A DNA stretch of 64,000 nt from contig NZ_CP043727.1 in NCBI RefSeq assembly GCF_009831415.1, positions 372,001-436,000 on the forward strand, in the 5' to 3' direction. The notes below the pieces were generated by a model, which had not been told where the DNA came from, ran no database searches, and worked only from the letters and a program-made list of their open reading frames with translations. The DNA comes from Yersinia canariae. GTDB lineage: Bacteria; Pseudomonadota; Gammaproteobacteria; Enterobacterales; Enterobacteriaceae. Shown here in pieces: positions 33,886 to 42,639 of this stretch. Position numbers and translations under genes: made by a program. Within the stretch, counting starts at the first letter, position 1, and every line of letters begins with the position of its first letter.

Positions 33886-35982
33886 ATGAGTGATCGTTAT
33901 GTGATTGAGGCGATGTTGCGACCGGCTGTCGAGCTAAATACCGCAGTTGTTGCCGCCTGTGCCAGCTATATCTGTGTGACAGCGCCCTGGGCGGTGGCGT
34001 TGGCTCCTGTTGTCAGCTATGTCACTGCCGGTGGGTTTGCCGTGTTTGCGCTGAAACGGACCCGTGAAGGGTTCAGGGTGCTGCGCTATCGGCGCAATAT
34101 CCGCCGTTTACCGCGTTATGTGATGACCAGCGCTGAGGTGCCAGTGAGTCACCAACGTTTGTTCCTGGGGCGCGGATTTTTATGGGAACAGAAACATACC
34201 CAGCGCCTGCTGGCGACATTGCGCCCCGAAGTGGAACGCTATGTGAATCCCCCGGCGCTGTACCAGGCGGCGCGTCGCTTTGAACAACGTTACGAATACC
34301 GTTACCCCACCTTGTGCAAATGGCTTTCCAGCCAGTCGGCGTTCAATCCGGTACGTCCACTGCCGGACGTCGGCGGTAAGCCCGCATTGCACGGTATTGA
34401 ACCTGATGAGGTCAATGTGTCGCTGAGCCTGCTGGAGCGGGTGGGACATATGCTGGTTCTGGGCACGACCCGCGTCGGGAAGACCCGTCTGGCAGAGCTG
34501 CTGATCACCCAAGATATCCGGCGTGGCAATGTCACCATTGTCTTTGACCCAAAAGGGGATGCGGATCTGCTCAAGCGCATTTACGCCGAAGCCCACCGCG
34601 CCGGTCGCGCCAGCGAGCTGCAGGTGTTTCACCTGGGTTGGCCCGACATCAGTGCCCGCTACAACGCCGTGGGCCGTTTCAACCGTATTTCTGAGGTGGC
34701 TACCCGTGTGGCTGGACAATTGGAAGGCGGCGGTAACAATGCGGTGTTTCGGGAGTTTGCCTGGCGGTTTGTCAACATTATCGCCCGTGGCCTGGTTGCC
34801 CTGGGACAGCGGCCTGACTTTGGTCTGATCATGCGTTACGTTAATAACATCAGTGACCTCTATGAAAACTACGCCGAGTTTTACCTGTCGCAACATGCCC
34901 CGGCGTTGTGGCTGCAGATTGAGAGTCTGGTGCCCGTTCTCGATGAGCGTGATATTCCTCGGCATATGGAGGGGCGCTCGATGCGTATCGTGGCGATTGA
35001 GCACGTTTTGGGGAGTGATGAGGGAAAACGGGTGTATGACCCTATCCTGGATGGCCTGCGCTCGTCTGTTCGCTATGACCAGAAATACTATGACAAGATT
35101 GTTGCCAGCCTGTTGCCGTTGCTGGAGAAACTGACCTCCGGCAAGACGGCGCAACTCATCTCACCGGACTATACCGACCTGACCGATCCGCGCACGATTT
35201 TTGACTGGCAGCAGGTGATCCGTAAAAAGGGCATTGTCTATATCGGCCTGGATGCGTTGTCAGACCCGGAGGTGGCTGCAGCGGTGGGCAACAGCATGTT
35301 TGCCGACCTGGTGAGCGTGGCGGGGCATATTTATAAGTTTGGTATCAACGACGGTTTACCGGGTGATGACGGGAAGAAAACCCCGATCAGCCTGCATTGT
35401 GATGAATTCAACGAACTGATGGGTGACGAGTTTATCCCGCTTATCAACAAAGGGGGCGGTGCAGGTATCGAGGTGACAGCCTATACCCAAACCCTGCCGG
35501 ACATCGAGGCACGGCTAGGGAGTGCTGCCAAGGCCGCTCAGGTGGTCGGTAACTTCAACAGCCTGGTGATGCTGCGCGTTCGGCATACCGAAACGGCAGA
35601 ACTGATGACGAAACAAGTGCCTGAAGTCGAGGTGTATACCAAGACACTGGTGTCCGGGGTGACTGACATTTCTAACCCGGAAATGGGCAGTGATTTTACG
35701 TCTAATACTCAAGACAGGGTCAGCTCAGTGCGTACCCCACTGATCACCCCGGCCAATGTGATCAACCTGCCTAAAGGCCAGGCCTTTGCCTTGCTGGAAG
35801 GGGGGAAACTGTGGAAGATCCGTATGCCGTTGCCAGCGGCGGGGAATGATGCCTTGATGCCGGAAAGTCTGGCGAAAATCGCCGAGTATATGAAGAAAAA
35901 TTACCGCACGGGCGATACCTGGTGGTCGGGAACGGCCTTGCCGGGAGACCGGGCACCCGAGATTGACAATAACGTGGTCTGA
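33886..35982 (+). CDS. traD: Type IV coupling ATPase TraD
   Basis: A 698-residue coupling protein that brings the relaxase-DNA complex to the secretion channel. Two membrane segments near the N-terminus (AVVAACASYICVTAPWAVAL onwards), Walker A GTTRVGKT at about residue 191, IVFDPKGDAD at about 218, Walker B ISLHCDEFNELM at about 504, and the C-terminal VTAYTQTLPDIEARLG are all present (TIGR03743 type). It starts 3 bases after the Mrr-like gene, with GAGGAATG serving as ribosome site. Confidence 0.93.
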   Translation: MSDRYVIEAMLRPAVELNTAVVAACASYICVTAPWAVALAPVVSYVTAGGFAVFALKRTREGFRVLRYRRNIRRLPRYVMTSAEVPVSHQRLFLGRGFLWEQKHTQRLLATLRPEVERYVNPPALYQAARRFEQRYEYRYPTLCKWLSSQSAFNPVRPLPDVGGKPALHGIEPDEVNVSLSLLERVGHMLVLGTTRVGKTRLAELLITQDIRRGNVTIVFDPKGDADLLKRIYAEAHRAGRASELQVFHLGWPDISARYNAVGRFNRISEVATRVAGQLEGGGNNAVFREFAWRFVNIIARGLVALGQRPDFGLIMRYVNNISDLYENYAEFYLSQHAPALWLQIESLVPVLDERDIPRHMEGRSMRIVAIEHVLGSDEGKRVYDPILDGLRSSVRYDQKYYDKIVASLLPLLEKLTSGKTAQLISPDYTDLTDPRTIFDWQQVIRKKGIVYIGLDALSDPEVAAAVGNSMFADLVSVAGHIYKFGINDGLPGDDGKKTPISLHCDEFNELMGDEFIPLINKGGGAGIEVTAYTQTLPDIEARLGSAAKAAQVVGNFNSLVMLRVRHTETAELMTKQVPEVEVYTKTLVSGVTDISNPEMGSDFTSNTQDRVSSVRTPLITPANVINLPKGQAFALLEGGKLWKIRMPLPAAGNDALMPESLAKIAEYMKKNYRTGDTWWSGTALPGDRAPEIDNNVV

Positions 35983-35995
35983 AGAAGGAAACTCA

Positions 35996-36262
35996 ATGAA
36001 ACAACAGTATCGTGTCAGTGTTGTGCTGGCATCCAGTCTGGGGCTGTCTGCAGAGGTGCCTCGCGATATCATGGCGGTGCTGAAAAACCAGCATTGTTCA
36101 ACGCCGTTTGCCCCGGAGATAGTGGCAGCGTTAAGCAGATTAGGGTATGACGCCAGACGTGAGCAGGAGCCTTGCCCGGCTAATCAGGTGGGCATCTGGG
36201 TGACAATCAATGCCCAGCCCATGCTGCTGCAGTGTGAGCTGGAAGTCCTGGCGCTACATTAA
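35996..36262 (+). CDS. Small conserved element protein
   Basis: An 88-residue protein (MKQQYRVSVVLASSLGLSAE) from ATG 35996 with AAGGAA upstream. It has no signal or clear membrane helix and two possible beta-alpha units. It stands between traD and the TIGR03747 gene, 10 bases apart from the latter. I do not recognise a domain. Confidence 0.6.
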   Translation: MKQQYRVSVVLASSLGLSAEVPRDIMAVLKNQHCSTPFAPEIVAALSRLGYDARREQEPCPANQVGIWVTINAQPMLLQCELEVLALH

Positions 36263-36272
36263 GGAGAGGGGT

Positions 36273-37031
36273 ATGGCACAAGCATCTTCTTCCCCGCAAC
36301 CGGTTCAGCAGGCCCAGCCACCTAAACCGCATGGTGTGCTGATGACGGTATTGTGGGACATGCCCTGGCGGGTAGTCGGCATGTTACTGGTCTCCCTGTT
36401 GTTTAGCTTGATAGTGGAGTACATCGGGATTGCCTTCTTTTGGCCGGAACTGGGAGCCGAGCACAGCCGTGCGGTGATGGTGACGGAAAGCGGTTATTTC
36501 TCTGAAGGGTTTACCCGTAGTTTGTTGCTGTCTGCGCCGGTGACCACGGTGAGTACCTGGATAACCGTTGGCTACCAGTGGCTGTTTGTGAACAGTGGTT
36601 TTCTGGGGTGGCTCCAGTCAGCGCAGTCAAGTAACAGCGGTAATGCCCTGACGGATGGCCTCAATGTCAGTGGAGCCTGGTTGATACAGGTGGCGCGTGA
36701 ATACCTGATGGCCTCGATGTATGTCACGCTGGTTTTCCTGATGCGTGTCACCATTCTGGTGTTGTCGGTGCCGCTGTTTGTTCTGGTGGCCCTGGTGGGA
36801 ATCGTAGACGGGATGGTGAGGCGTGACCTACGTCGCTATGGTGCTGGGTATGAGTCGAGTTTTCTGTATCACCATGCCAAGCGGTTTGTGAAACCGGCAG
36901 TCTATATTCCCTGCATCCTCTATCTGTCCGCACCGTTCTCAGTGTATCCGAACCTGCTGTTGCTGCCTGCTGCGCTGCTGATGGGGCTGGCGATATCGGT
37001 GACGATGGGGTCATTCAAAAAGTATTTGTGA
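36273..37031 (+). CDS. TIGR03747-family integrating-element membrane protein
   Basis: A 252-residue inner-membrane protein with about four helices (VVGMLLVSLLFSLIVEYIGI, LVFLMRVTILVLSVPLFVLV, LVGIVDG and the C-terminal LLLLPAALLMGLAISVTM). The conserved RRDLRRYGAGYESSFLYHHA segment is diagnostic. It starts at ATG 36273 after AAGGAGAGG. In related elements the RAQPRD gene follows shortly; here a three-gene cargo island is inserted between. Confidence 0.88.
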   Translation: MAQASSSPQPVQQAQPPKPHGVLMTVLWDMPWRVVGMLLVSLLFSLIVEYIGIAFFWPELGAEHSRAVMVTESGYFSEGFTRSLLLSAPVTTVSTWITVGYQWLFVNSGFLGWLQSAQSSNSGNALTDGLNVSGAWLIQVAREYLMASMYVTLVFLMRVTILVLSVPLFVLVALVGIVDGMVRRDLRRYGAGYESSFLYHHAKRFVKPAVYIPCILYLSAPFSVYPNLLLLPAALLMGLAISVTMGSFKKYL

Positions 37032-37216
37032 TTGCTGATAAAGGTCTAATTCGACAGGATTATTGTACATCTTCGGTATAGGAAGTTGGGGAGGTATCCG
37101 TGGTAGTACTCGCCTGGCAAGAGCATGGGGCGCAACTTTAAATTTTTTCACTTCTTGATTTGCGCATTAAATTTATGTAAAAATCATGAAGTGCCCATAA
37201 ATGAAGAGTAGTCACA

Positions 37217-37903
37217 ATGAATATACCAAAGTGTAAGATAACAATTCAGGATGCTTCAGTAACGCGACTGTCTCAGATGGGTATCGATCCGGATGATGTT
37301 CATAACGCGATTACAAGTGCTCTTTATGAGCGTCGCCGAACGAGTAAGCTACATCCAGTGATTGATGGCGGTTTTAGATTTTGGAGTCAGTTCGTAGCTG
37401 CATTGCGCGGTGAGTTGATCGCAAAAGATCTTGGCTGGAGCTCTTCGCGACAAAATCGCATGGAGATGATTCACAACTCTAAATTAGGGATTAACCTGGT
37501 AGTTACTGCCGGAGATAAAGATACTGGGCAGTCGGAAGGATGGCCAAAAACAAAAAACGCAAAAGGCGAGGCTACCATGAGTATTGTGAGCAGCAACTCA
37601 GATACTCTTGAATTATTTCCAGTAGAACATCCGATGTTTTCTAATGATGGACTTGGATTAGAACCTCCTCAAGCAGTAGATACTACACAGACATACATCG
37701 TTCTTTATTACTATGATAGTGGAAATAAAGAGGTACGTTGCGAAATTTCATTTCCTGTTGGAATGAAAGTGGTCAATGGGTTTGCTCGGGTAAATACTTG
37801 GGGCGAGAGAATAATATTAAATTCTGTTCCGTTTGATGGTGGTGAAATTATTCAGGATGAAGATTTCATCGAAGAAATTGATATTGACGTTGTAAGAATA
37901 TGA
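37217..37903 (+). CDS. Uncharacterised cargo protein upstream of the ImmA/IrrE-like gene
   Basis: A 228-residue acidic cytoplasmic protein (MNIPKCKITIQDASVTRLSQ). The middle contains SQSEG-type linkers, and the C-terminal half is rich in beta-strand-like segments (TYIVLYYYDSGNKEVRCEIS) with a strongly acidic end (DEDFIEEIDIDVV). I do not recognise a domain. It overlaps the following XRE/ImmA-IrrE gene by 4 bases, so the two are translated together. The base composition is more AT-rich than the secretion genes on both sides, indicating separate acquisition. Confidence 0.7.
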   Translation: MNIPKCKITIQDASVTRLSQMGIDPDDVHNAITSALYERRRTSKLHPVIDGGFRFWSQFVAALRGELIAKDLGWSSSRQNRMEMIHNSKLGINLVVTAGDKDTGQSEGWPKTKNAKGEATMSIVSSNSDTLELFPVEHPMFSNDGLGLEPPQAVDTTQTYIVLYYYDSGNKEVRCEISFPVGMKVVNGFARVNTWGERIILNSVPFDGGEIIQDEDFIEEIDIDVVRI

Positions 37904-39006
37904 AAGAATTAGATTCCGAGAATAGAAAATTATTTAATCCTTCCAGGCTGCGTTTAGCTAGGATCAGGAGGAAGATGACCCTGAAAGAGTTAGCTGAGGC
38001 TACAGGGTTGTCTTCACGTATTATTATTGAGTATGAAAAGGAGTATTGTTTGTATGCTCCAACTGACGCAACCATTTCAGCCTATGTTAATGCGCTTAAG
38101 TACCCGGAATCTTTCTTTTTTGGCGATGATATTGAAAGCATAAACCCCAACACAGTTTCCTTCCGTTCACTTAGGAAAACTAAAGCAGCGGAGCAGCATG
38201 CTGCAATAGGTGTCGGTGGACTTGGTGTCATGGTTAGTAACTATTTTGATGAAAAATTCAAGTTACCTGCAGTTGATGTTCCAGATATGAGAGGGAGTGA
38301 GCCAGAGACAGCCGCTGAGTCTTTAAGAGAAGCATGGGGACTTGGGAAGAAAAGTATAGGAAATGTGATACATCTCCTTGAAAAACATGGGGCTAAAGTC
38401 TTTTTCCTTGCAGAGGACACCGCTGATATAGATGCCTTTTCTTTTTGGAAAGACGGTATTCCGTATGTGTTTCTGAATACAAAAAAGACAGGTGAAAGAA
38501 GTAGGTTTGACGCTGCACATGAATTGGGTCATTTGGTCTTGCATAGGCATGGAATACCTCAGGGACAGGATGTTGAGAAGGAAGCAGACTCCTTCGCATC
38601 GTGCTTCTTAATGCCTAAAGAAAATATACTAGCGGCAAAACTTGCATTTCCTACATTAGATAAAATAATTCAGCTTAAAGCTAATTGGCGTGTATCTGCT
38701 ATGGCCTTGATCGTTCGAATGAGAAATGCAGGCGCATTAAGTGACTGGCAATATAATAGTTTGATGAGAGATGCCTCTGTAAAAGGTTATAGAACAGGAG
38801 AGCCTGGTGGGATTGAGCGGGAGCGTTCACTGATTATAGAGAAGGTTATAGAAAACCTGAGTTTAGATGGAATTTCTATGGCGGTGATAGCTAACACCCT
38901 AAATATTCCTATAGATGAACTTTCAAATTTATTATTTGGCGTATCTATAGTTCAGGGATCTGGAGGGCAGTCCTCAAAAAGCAAAGCTGCCTTACGACTA
39001 GTCTAG
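37900..39006 (+). CDS. XRE regulator fused to ImmA/IrrE zinc-peptidase domain
   Basis: A 368-residue protein. Residues about 12-75 form an XRE-type helix-turn-helix (RRKMTLKELAEATGLSSRII). The IrrE/ImmA domain has the zinc motif HELGH in DAAHELGHLVLHRHG at about residue 206, with EKEADSFASCFLMPKE supplying the third ligand. Family members cleave or respond to a partner protein to switch on mobile-element or stress genes. Coupling to the 37217 gene suggests that the latter is its partner or the effector. The C-terminal 110 residues are unique to this protein. Confidence 0.85.
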   Translation: MKELDSENRKLFNPSRLRLARIRRKMTLKELAEATGLSSRIIIEYEKEYCLYAPTDATISAYVNALKYPESFFFGDDIESINPNTVSFRSLRKTKAAEQHAAIGVGGLGVMVSNYFDEKFKLPAVDVPDMRGSEPETAAESLREAWGLGKKSIGNVIHLLEKHGAKVFFLAEDTADIDAFSFWKDGIPYVFLNTKKTGERSRFDAAHELGHLVLHRHGIPQGQDVEKEADSFASCFLMPKENILAAKLAFPTLDKIIQLKANWRVSAMALIVRMRNAGALSDWQYNSLMRDASVKGYRTGEPGGIERERSLIIEKVIENLSLDGISMAVIANTLNIPIDELSNLLFGVSIVQGSGGQSSKSKAALRLV

Positions 39007-39080
39007 TAATAATATTTAAATTAAATCGCTTTATGGGCTAATGTTGCATTATTAAATAACATTTGCGGGATATAGCAATG

Positions 39081-39108
39081 AACCTCATCATTATAATGAT
39101 GAGGTTTT
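39081..39108. terminator. Near-perfect palindrome between convergent cargo genes
   Basis: AACCTCATCATT (39081-39092) is complemented exactly by 39095-39106, with a two-base AT centre, followed by TT. It lies between the end of the plus-strand pair (39006) and the end of the minus-strand ParA-like gene (39213), the right place for a transcription stop. Confidence 0.65.
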
Positions 39109-39212
39109 ATATGTTAAGCTTTGCGGGCGAATTTTAATCACTCTCGATAATATCTCCATTTTATCAAAACACCCAAAGTAATAGTCCCTCTGGATGTTTT
39201 GGATGAAAAATA

Positions 39213-40271
39213 TTATTCAATATTCATAGCGAGATCTCGAACATTTGGAACTTGTTTGTCTAATTGTGATTGATTCACTGTTATGCTTCTGCCCGCTACA
39301 TCTTTTTGTCCAGCAGTAAGGGATGCTATCGGTATTCCTAACGCACCAGAAACTACGGATGCTGAGTTTGCATCACTAACTTCATATTGGAACATAGCTT
39401 TGAAAGCTCGCTTATTGCCTGGCGTAGCAGCACCATTTGGGTGAACACAGAATACTTGAGGGCTGTTTTGCCAAACACTCCAGATCTCTTCTCCTATTTC
39501 GCTTACAACGGTTCTAAACGCTGAGGCAGATGAGCTATTCATTTGTGTAAGTCTATTACCGACATACATATATATGAGAGGCGCTTGCATCCTCCAACGT
39601 CTTGATTCTATAACAAATTCAGAGAGAGGTTCACCAGCGTGGCGTTGTACACCATAAACTAGCGATAATATAGCTTTTACAGCACGCTTAGACGAACCAT
39701 CGGCAGAGAAAGGAATAAGTAATCTGTCAGATGCTGACAATGCTAATTCTGTATAAATAGAAAAGCTTGGATTGCAATCAACAAAAACACAGCAATCCTC
39801 ATTATTCCATGAAATCCTAATATCATCAATTAGGTCACGAATCCATAAATGAACGCTTCTCCAAGCATCCTGTGGTCCTGGGTTGGCAGCACTAGAAACT
39901 CGGGATGACTGTGTTTCTAGTTGCTCATCACCAACAACTAAGTAGACGTTATTTGGAATGCGTCTATTTAGGGGAAATACTTGAGTAATATAATTTGCCC
40001 CAGAATTTGGAGACACATATGGGCTTCTTATTCTTTCATCAATGTAGCCGGAGATAGTTCTTTTAGGTTGCTGCGTATGAATTCTGGTGAGCTGATTTTC
40101 CCCTTCAATCATTCCTCCTAACAACATAGATGAAGAATTGGCTTGAGGACAAAGATCCACAACAAGCACTTTTTTCTGTGGGTTCTGTCTGGCGTACTCG
40201 GAAGCTAACTGGAATGTCAGATAGCTCTTCCCAACACCGCCTTTGTTGTTCCAAATTGCGTAAATAGACAT
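39213..40271 (-). CDS. ParA/MinD-like ATPase of the cargo island
   Basis: A 352-residue ATPase. The N-terminus IYAIWNNKGGVGKSYLTFQL carries a classical ParA-type Walker A (KGGVGKS). VLVVDLCPQANSSSMLLGG and CCVFVDCNPSFSIYTELALS are the Walker A' and B regions. It is convergent to the XRE/ImmA-IrrE pair and has no ParB-like partner. It is much longer after the ATPase core than the element's own ParA at 18247 and not closely similar to it. Stand-alone ATPases of this kind occur in defence islands, so a defence role is a reasonable guess but not shown. Confidence 0.82.
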   Translation of the reverse strand: MSIYAIWNNKGGVGKSYLTFQLASEYARQNPQKKVLVVDLCPQANSSSMLLGGMIEGENQLTRIHTQQPKRTISGYIDERIRSPYVSPNSGANYITQVFPLNRRIPNNVYLVVGDEQLETQSSRVSSAANPGPQDAWRSVHLWIRDLIDDIRISWNNEDCCVFVDCNPSFSIYTELALSASDRLLIPFSADGSSKRAVKAILSLVYGVQRHAGEPLSEFVIESRRWRMQAPLIYMYVGNRLTQMNSSSASAFRTVVSEIGEEIWSVWQNSPQVFCVHPNGAATPGNKRAFKAMFQYEVSDANSASVVSGALGIPIASLTAGQKDVAGRSITVNQSQLDKQVPNVRDLAMNIE

Positions 40272-40565
40272 GCTATATAGATCCTTATTGTTTCACCAAG
40301 ACATTCTACAAAAAGTTAATCTATTACTGTTAATAAAATTAAAAATAAATTTAACTAGTTGATTTTAATGATTTTTTACATCTTTTCCTTTAGGGTGGCA
40401 TGATTCAGTATGACATATGTACATGTTTAAGTTACATCTTTGAGGTGACACATGCCTCGCACAATGGACCCAAGCGTTTTTCTGGTCTGTTTTCATGACT
40501 TATCATCCCTAGAGCGCAGATCTCACACTGTTTAGCTCCGGATAAATTTTCAAAATCCCCCTTCT
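40272..40565. other. Divergent intergenic region, AT-rich on the left
   Basis: It must hold the promoter of the minus-strand ATPase (AT-rich 40300-40380) and the start of the promoter region for the RAQPRD run. A 27-codon frame from ATG 40452 after GAGGTG has no recognisable content. The composition changes near 40450, which is the likely right edge of the cargo insertion. Confidence 0.45.
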
Positions 40566-40577
40566 AGTTGTTTGCTG
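40566..40577 (+). promoter_or_regulatory. Candidate shared promoter motif before the RAQPRD run
   Basis: AGTTGTTTGCTG ends 62 bases before the RAQPRD gene start. An identical 12-mer lies at 53693-53704 and a 10/12 match at 30056-30067, each at a similar distance before the first gene of a secretion run. A run of five C lies a short way upstream in both identical cases. Confidence 0.45.
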
Positions 40578-40639
40578 ACCCTCCCCCTCCTTTTCGCCAA
40601 GCTCTGCCTTGCATCTATTACCCGTAAAAGGAGGTTCCC

Positions 40640-40948
40640 ATGCACATAGCACCGCTGCGGGCGTTGTGTCTCGCAGGCAGTCTGTTCACCGCACTGTCCG
40701 TCCAGGCCAGTGAGAAAGACGAATTGGCCCTGGTCATGAAGCAGTTGGATCAGGTGCAGGCCAGCCTAGAGCGCGCCCGTGTGATGGCGGTTCAGGACGG
40801 TCAGTCCGGGCGTTTTCATTTTGACTATCTGCGGGCCACGCAGGACGTCAACACGATGCGCAGGGGGATTGAGTTTTACCTCGAACCTTCCCGTGCTCAA
40901 CCCACCACATCGTCAGTCTCCGGGCAATATCGCCAGGAGCGTCGGTAA
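40640..40948 (+). CDS. RAQPRD-family integrating-element protein (TIGR01690)
   Basis: A 102-residue exported protein. It has a signal peptide (LRALCLAGSLFTALSVQASE), helical LALVMKQLDQVQASLERARV, and the family's name-giving motif near the C-terminus, here PSRAQPT in place of RAQPRD. It is small, periplasmic and of unknown mechanism. It opens the second secretion run and overlaps the next start by one base (TAATG). AAAGGAGG precedes ATG 40640. Confidence 0.88.
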   Translation: MHIAPLRALCLAGSLFTALSVQASEKDELALVMKQLDQVQASLERARVMAVQDGQSGRFHFDYLRATQDVNTMRRGIEFYLEPSRAQPTTSSVSGQYRQERR

Positions 40949-41184
40949 TGAATGAAACACAGACCGCCGCGTTTAAAGCCGCTGCTGGCAACGTCGAGCC
41001 CGCCGTCCTGAACCTGCTGTTTATCGGTTCATTGATAGCGGTATTGACGCTGTGGGCAGGGTGGGGATTTGTTCACGTCTATCGGGGCTATGCGGCAGGC
41101 AACATCAAAGGGGCTGCCGTTCAACGCTTCGTGGTGCGTGTCGTCATCTTGCTGTTGGTCAGTCTGTATTTGTTCGCCAGTTAA
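40948..41184 (+). CDS. TIGR03758-family small membrane protein
   Basis: A 78-residue protein with two membrane helices (LLFIGSLIAVLTLWAGWGFV and VVRVVILLLVSLYLFAS) and a short loop HVYRGYAAGNI. This is the layout of TIGR03758 proteins, which pair with the pilin-like TIGR03745 protein that follows. Starts directly on the RAQPRD stop. Confidence 0.85.
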   Translation: MNETQTAAFKAAAGNVEPAVLNLLFIGSLIAVLTLWAGWGFVHVYRGYAAGNIKGAAVQRFVVRVVILLLVSLYLFAS

Positions 41185-41219
41185 TCATTTATCTCTTCTT
41201 TATTTGTAAGGAAACCATC

Positions 41220-41597
41220 ATGAATCTGCAGTCTCTTCTCTCTTCCTCCCGCCGTGTCGCACAGCGTGTCCGTCAGTCCACCCTGCTGCTGGCGTTAACG
41301 GCAGTCACGTCCGCCCAGGCAGCTTTACCGACCGTGGAAGGCCCAAAATCCAGCACCGACAGTTCATTCTACGGCCAGATTTCTGGCTATGTGAATGACG
41401 GCATCGTGCTGGGTGGCTTAATTCTGGCGGCTGTGGCGCTGCTGGTTGTGGCGAACGCCATTATTGCCACCTTTGCTGAAGTGCAGCAGGGAAAATCCAC
41501 TTGGGCCAAATTCGGTATGTTGGTCGTGGTCGGTATCGTGCTTGTGGTCGCTGTCATCTGGCTGGCAACCAAAGCGGCCACGGTCATCGTAGGCTAA
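41220..41597 (+). CDS. TIGR03745-family pilin-like membrane protein
   Basis: A 125-residue protein. A cleavable N-terminal helix (QSTLLLALTAVTSAQAALPT) is followed by two hydrophobic segments (GIVLGGLILAAVALLVVANA and LVVVGIVLVVAVIWLATKAA). The size and VirB2/TraA-like topology suggest that it forms the conjugative pilus or a pilus-like part. ATG 41220 follows AAGGAAA and lies in a 35-base gap. Confidence 0.87.
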   Translation: MNLQSLLSSSRRVAQRVRQSTLLLALTAVTSAQAALPTVEGPKSSTDSSFYGQISGYVNDGIVLGGLILAAVALLVVANAIIATFAEVQQGKSTWAKFGMLVVVGIVLVVAVIWLATKAATVIVG

Positions 41598-41609
41598 GGC
41601 AGGTACGGT

Positions 41610-41993
41610 ATGGCGACCATCTCGTTTTTGCCTGACAGGCTCAATGCCGAGCCTATCGTGTTCAAAGGCTTTACTACGCCGGAGCTGTTTATGACAGCGG
41701 GGTTGAGCGTACTGGGCGGCCTGGTGGTCGCCATACCCTTTGCGCCGTTCATCGGCTGGCTGGCTTTTCCTACTGTCAGCTTATTGATGCCGCTGTTTAC
41801 GGTGTTCTTCGGCGGCAAGCTGATGGCCCGCTTCAAGCGCGGTAAACCGGAGAACTATCTGTACCGGCGTGTTGAGCTGTGGCTGAGCCGTCAGCGGATG
41901 GGCAATCCCCACTTGATACACCGTAACCAGACCTGGGCATTGCGCCGTTCAACGCCGGTCATTCGCCAGTTCCAGGAGGAATTTGATGAGTAA
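41610..41993 (+). CDS. TIGR03750-family protein, TraL-like
   Basis: A 127-residue inner-membrane protein. ISFLPDRLNAEPIVFKGFTT and then two membrane helices (GLSVLGGLVVAIPFAPFIGW, SLLMPLFTVFFGGKLM), with GKPENYLYRRVELWLSRQRM as the conserved cytoplasmic tail. The size and topology correspond to VirB3/TraL proteins. It overlaps the next gene by 8 bases. Confidence 0.87.
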   Translation: MATISFLPDRLNAEPIVFKGFTTPELFMTAGLSVLGGLVVAIPFAPFIGWLAFPTVSLLMPLFTVFFGGKLMARFKRGKPENYLYRRVELWLSRQRMGNPHLIHRNQTWALRRSTPVIRQFQEEFDE

Positions 41994-42639
41994 GTACAGA
42001 AGTGCGGTCAATGCGCGTGACCGCCATATTTCAACCCTGCGTGGAGCCTGCGGGGTGTTGATGGTTCTGCTGATGATAGCCCTTGCTGGCTGGATGTTGT
42101 CACCGCGCAACCTGACCGTTCATAACCCGCCCGATCTGCGCTCGGGCTCGACCCGCGCCTGGTGGGAGGTTCACCCGTCCACCGTCTACAGCTTTGCCTT
42201 TTACATCTTCCAGCAACTTAACTCTTGGCCGAAAGACGGCAATACCGACTACCCGTACCGTATCAGCACTCTCTCTGCCTACCTGACGCCGACCTGTGAA
42301 GAGTGGCTGAACAAGGATGCAAAACAGCGTTCGTCCGCCGGGGAGTTACGGGAGCGCGTCCGGGGGATCTCGGAAGTACCGGGACGCGGTTACAAGGATG
42401 ACAGCGTGACAGTAGTGAGCCGCGATAGCTGGATTGTGCGCCTGGATCTGGTGGCCGATGAGTATTACCACACCGAACCGGTCAAACGCGCACTGGTGCG
42501 CTACCCGCTGAAGATTGTGCGCTGGGATCAGAACCCGGAAGCCAATCCGTTTGGTCTGGCACTTGATTGCTACGCCGATATTCCCCAACGCCTGGAAGCG
42601 GCCCCGGTCGCGCCGGTTGAGAAGAAAGGACTGTTCTGA
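41986..42639 (+). CDS. TIGR03746-family protein, TraE/VirB5-8-like
   Basis: A 217-residue protein with a short cytoplasmic head, one membrane helix (GVLMVLLMIALAGWML) and a periplasmic domain (WWEVHPSTVYSFAFYIFQQL). The layout resembles TraE/VirB8-type scaffold proteins. ATG 41986 follows AGGAGG, and the TTG just before it is not needed. It shares its last base with the next start. Confidence 0.86.
   Translation: MSKYRSAVNARDRHISTLRGACGVLMVLLMIALAGWMLSPRNLTVHNPPDLRSGSTRAWWEVHPSTVYSFAFYIFQQLNSWPKDGNTDYPYRISTLSAYLTPTCEEWLNKDAKQRSSAGELRERVRGISEVPGRGYKDDSVTVVSRDSWIVRLDLVADEYYHTEPVKRALVRYPLKIVRWDQNPEANPFGLALDCYADIPQRLEAAPVAPVEKKGLF

Noticed and set aside
40452..40535. 27-codon frame after GAGGTG before the RAQPRD run
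   Set aside because: The ribosome site is passable, but the peptide is short, has no recognisable feature and lies in a promoter region.
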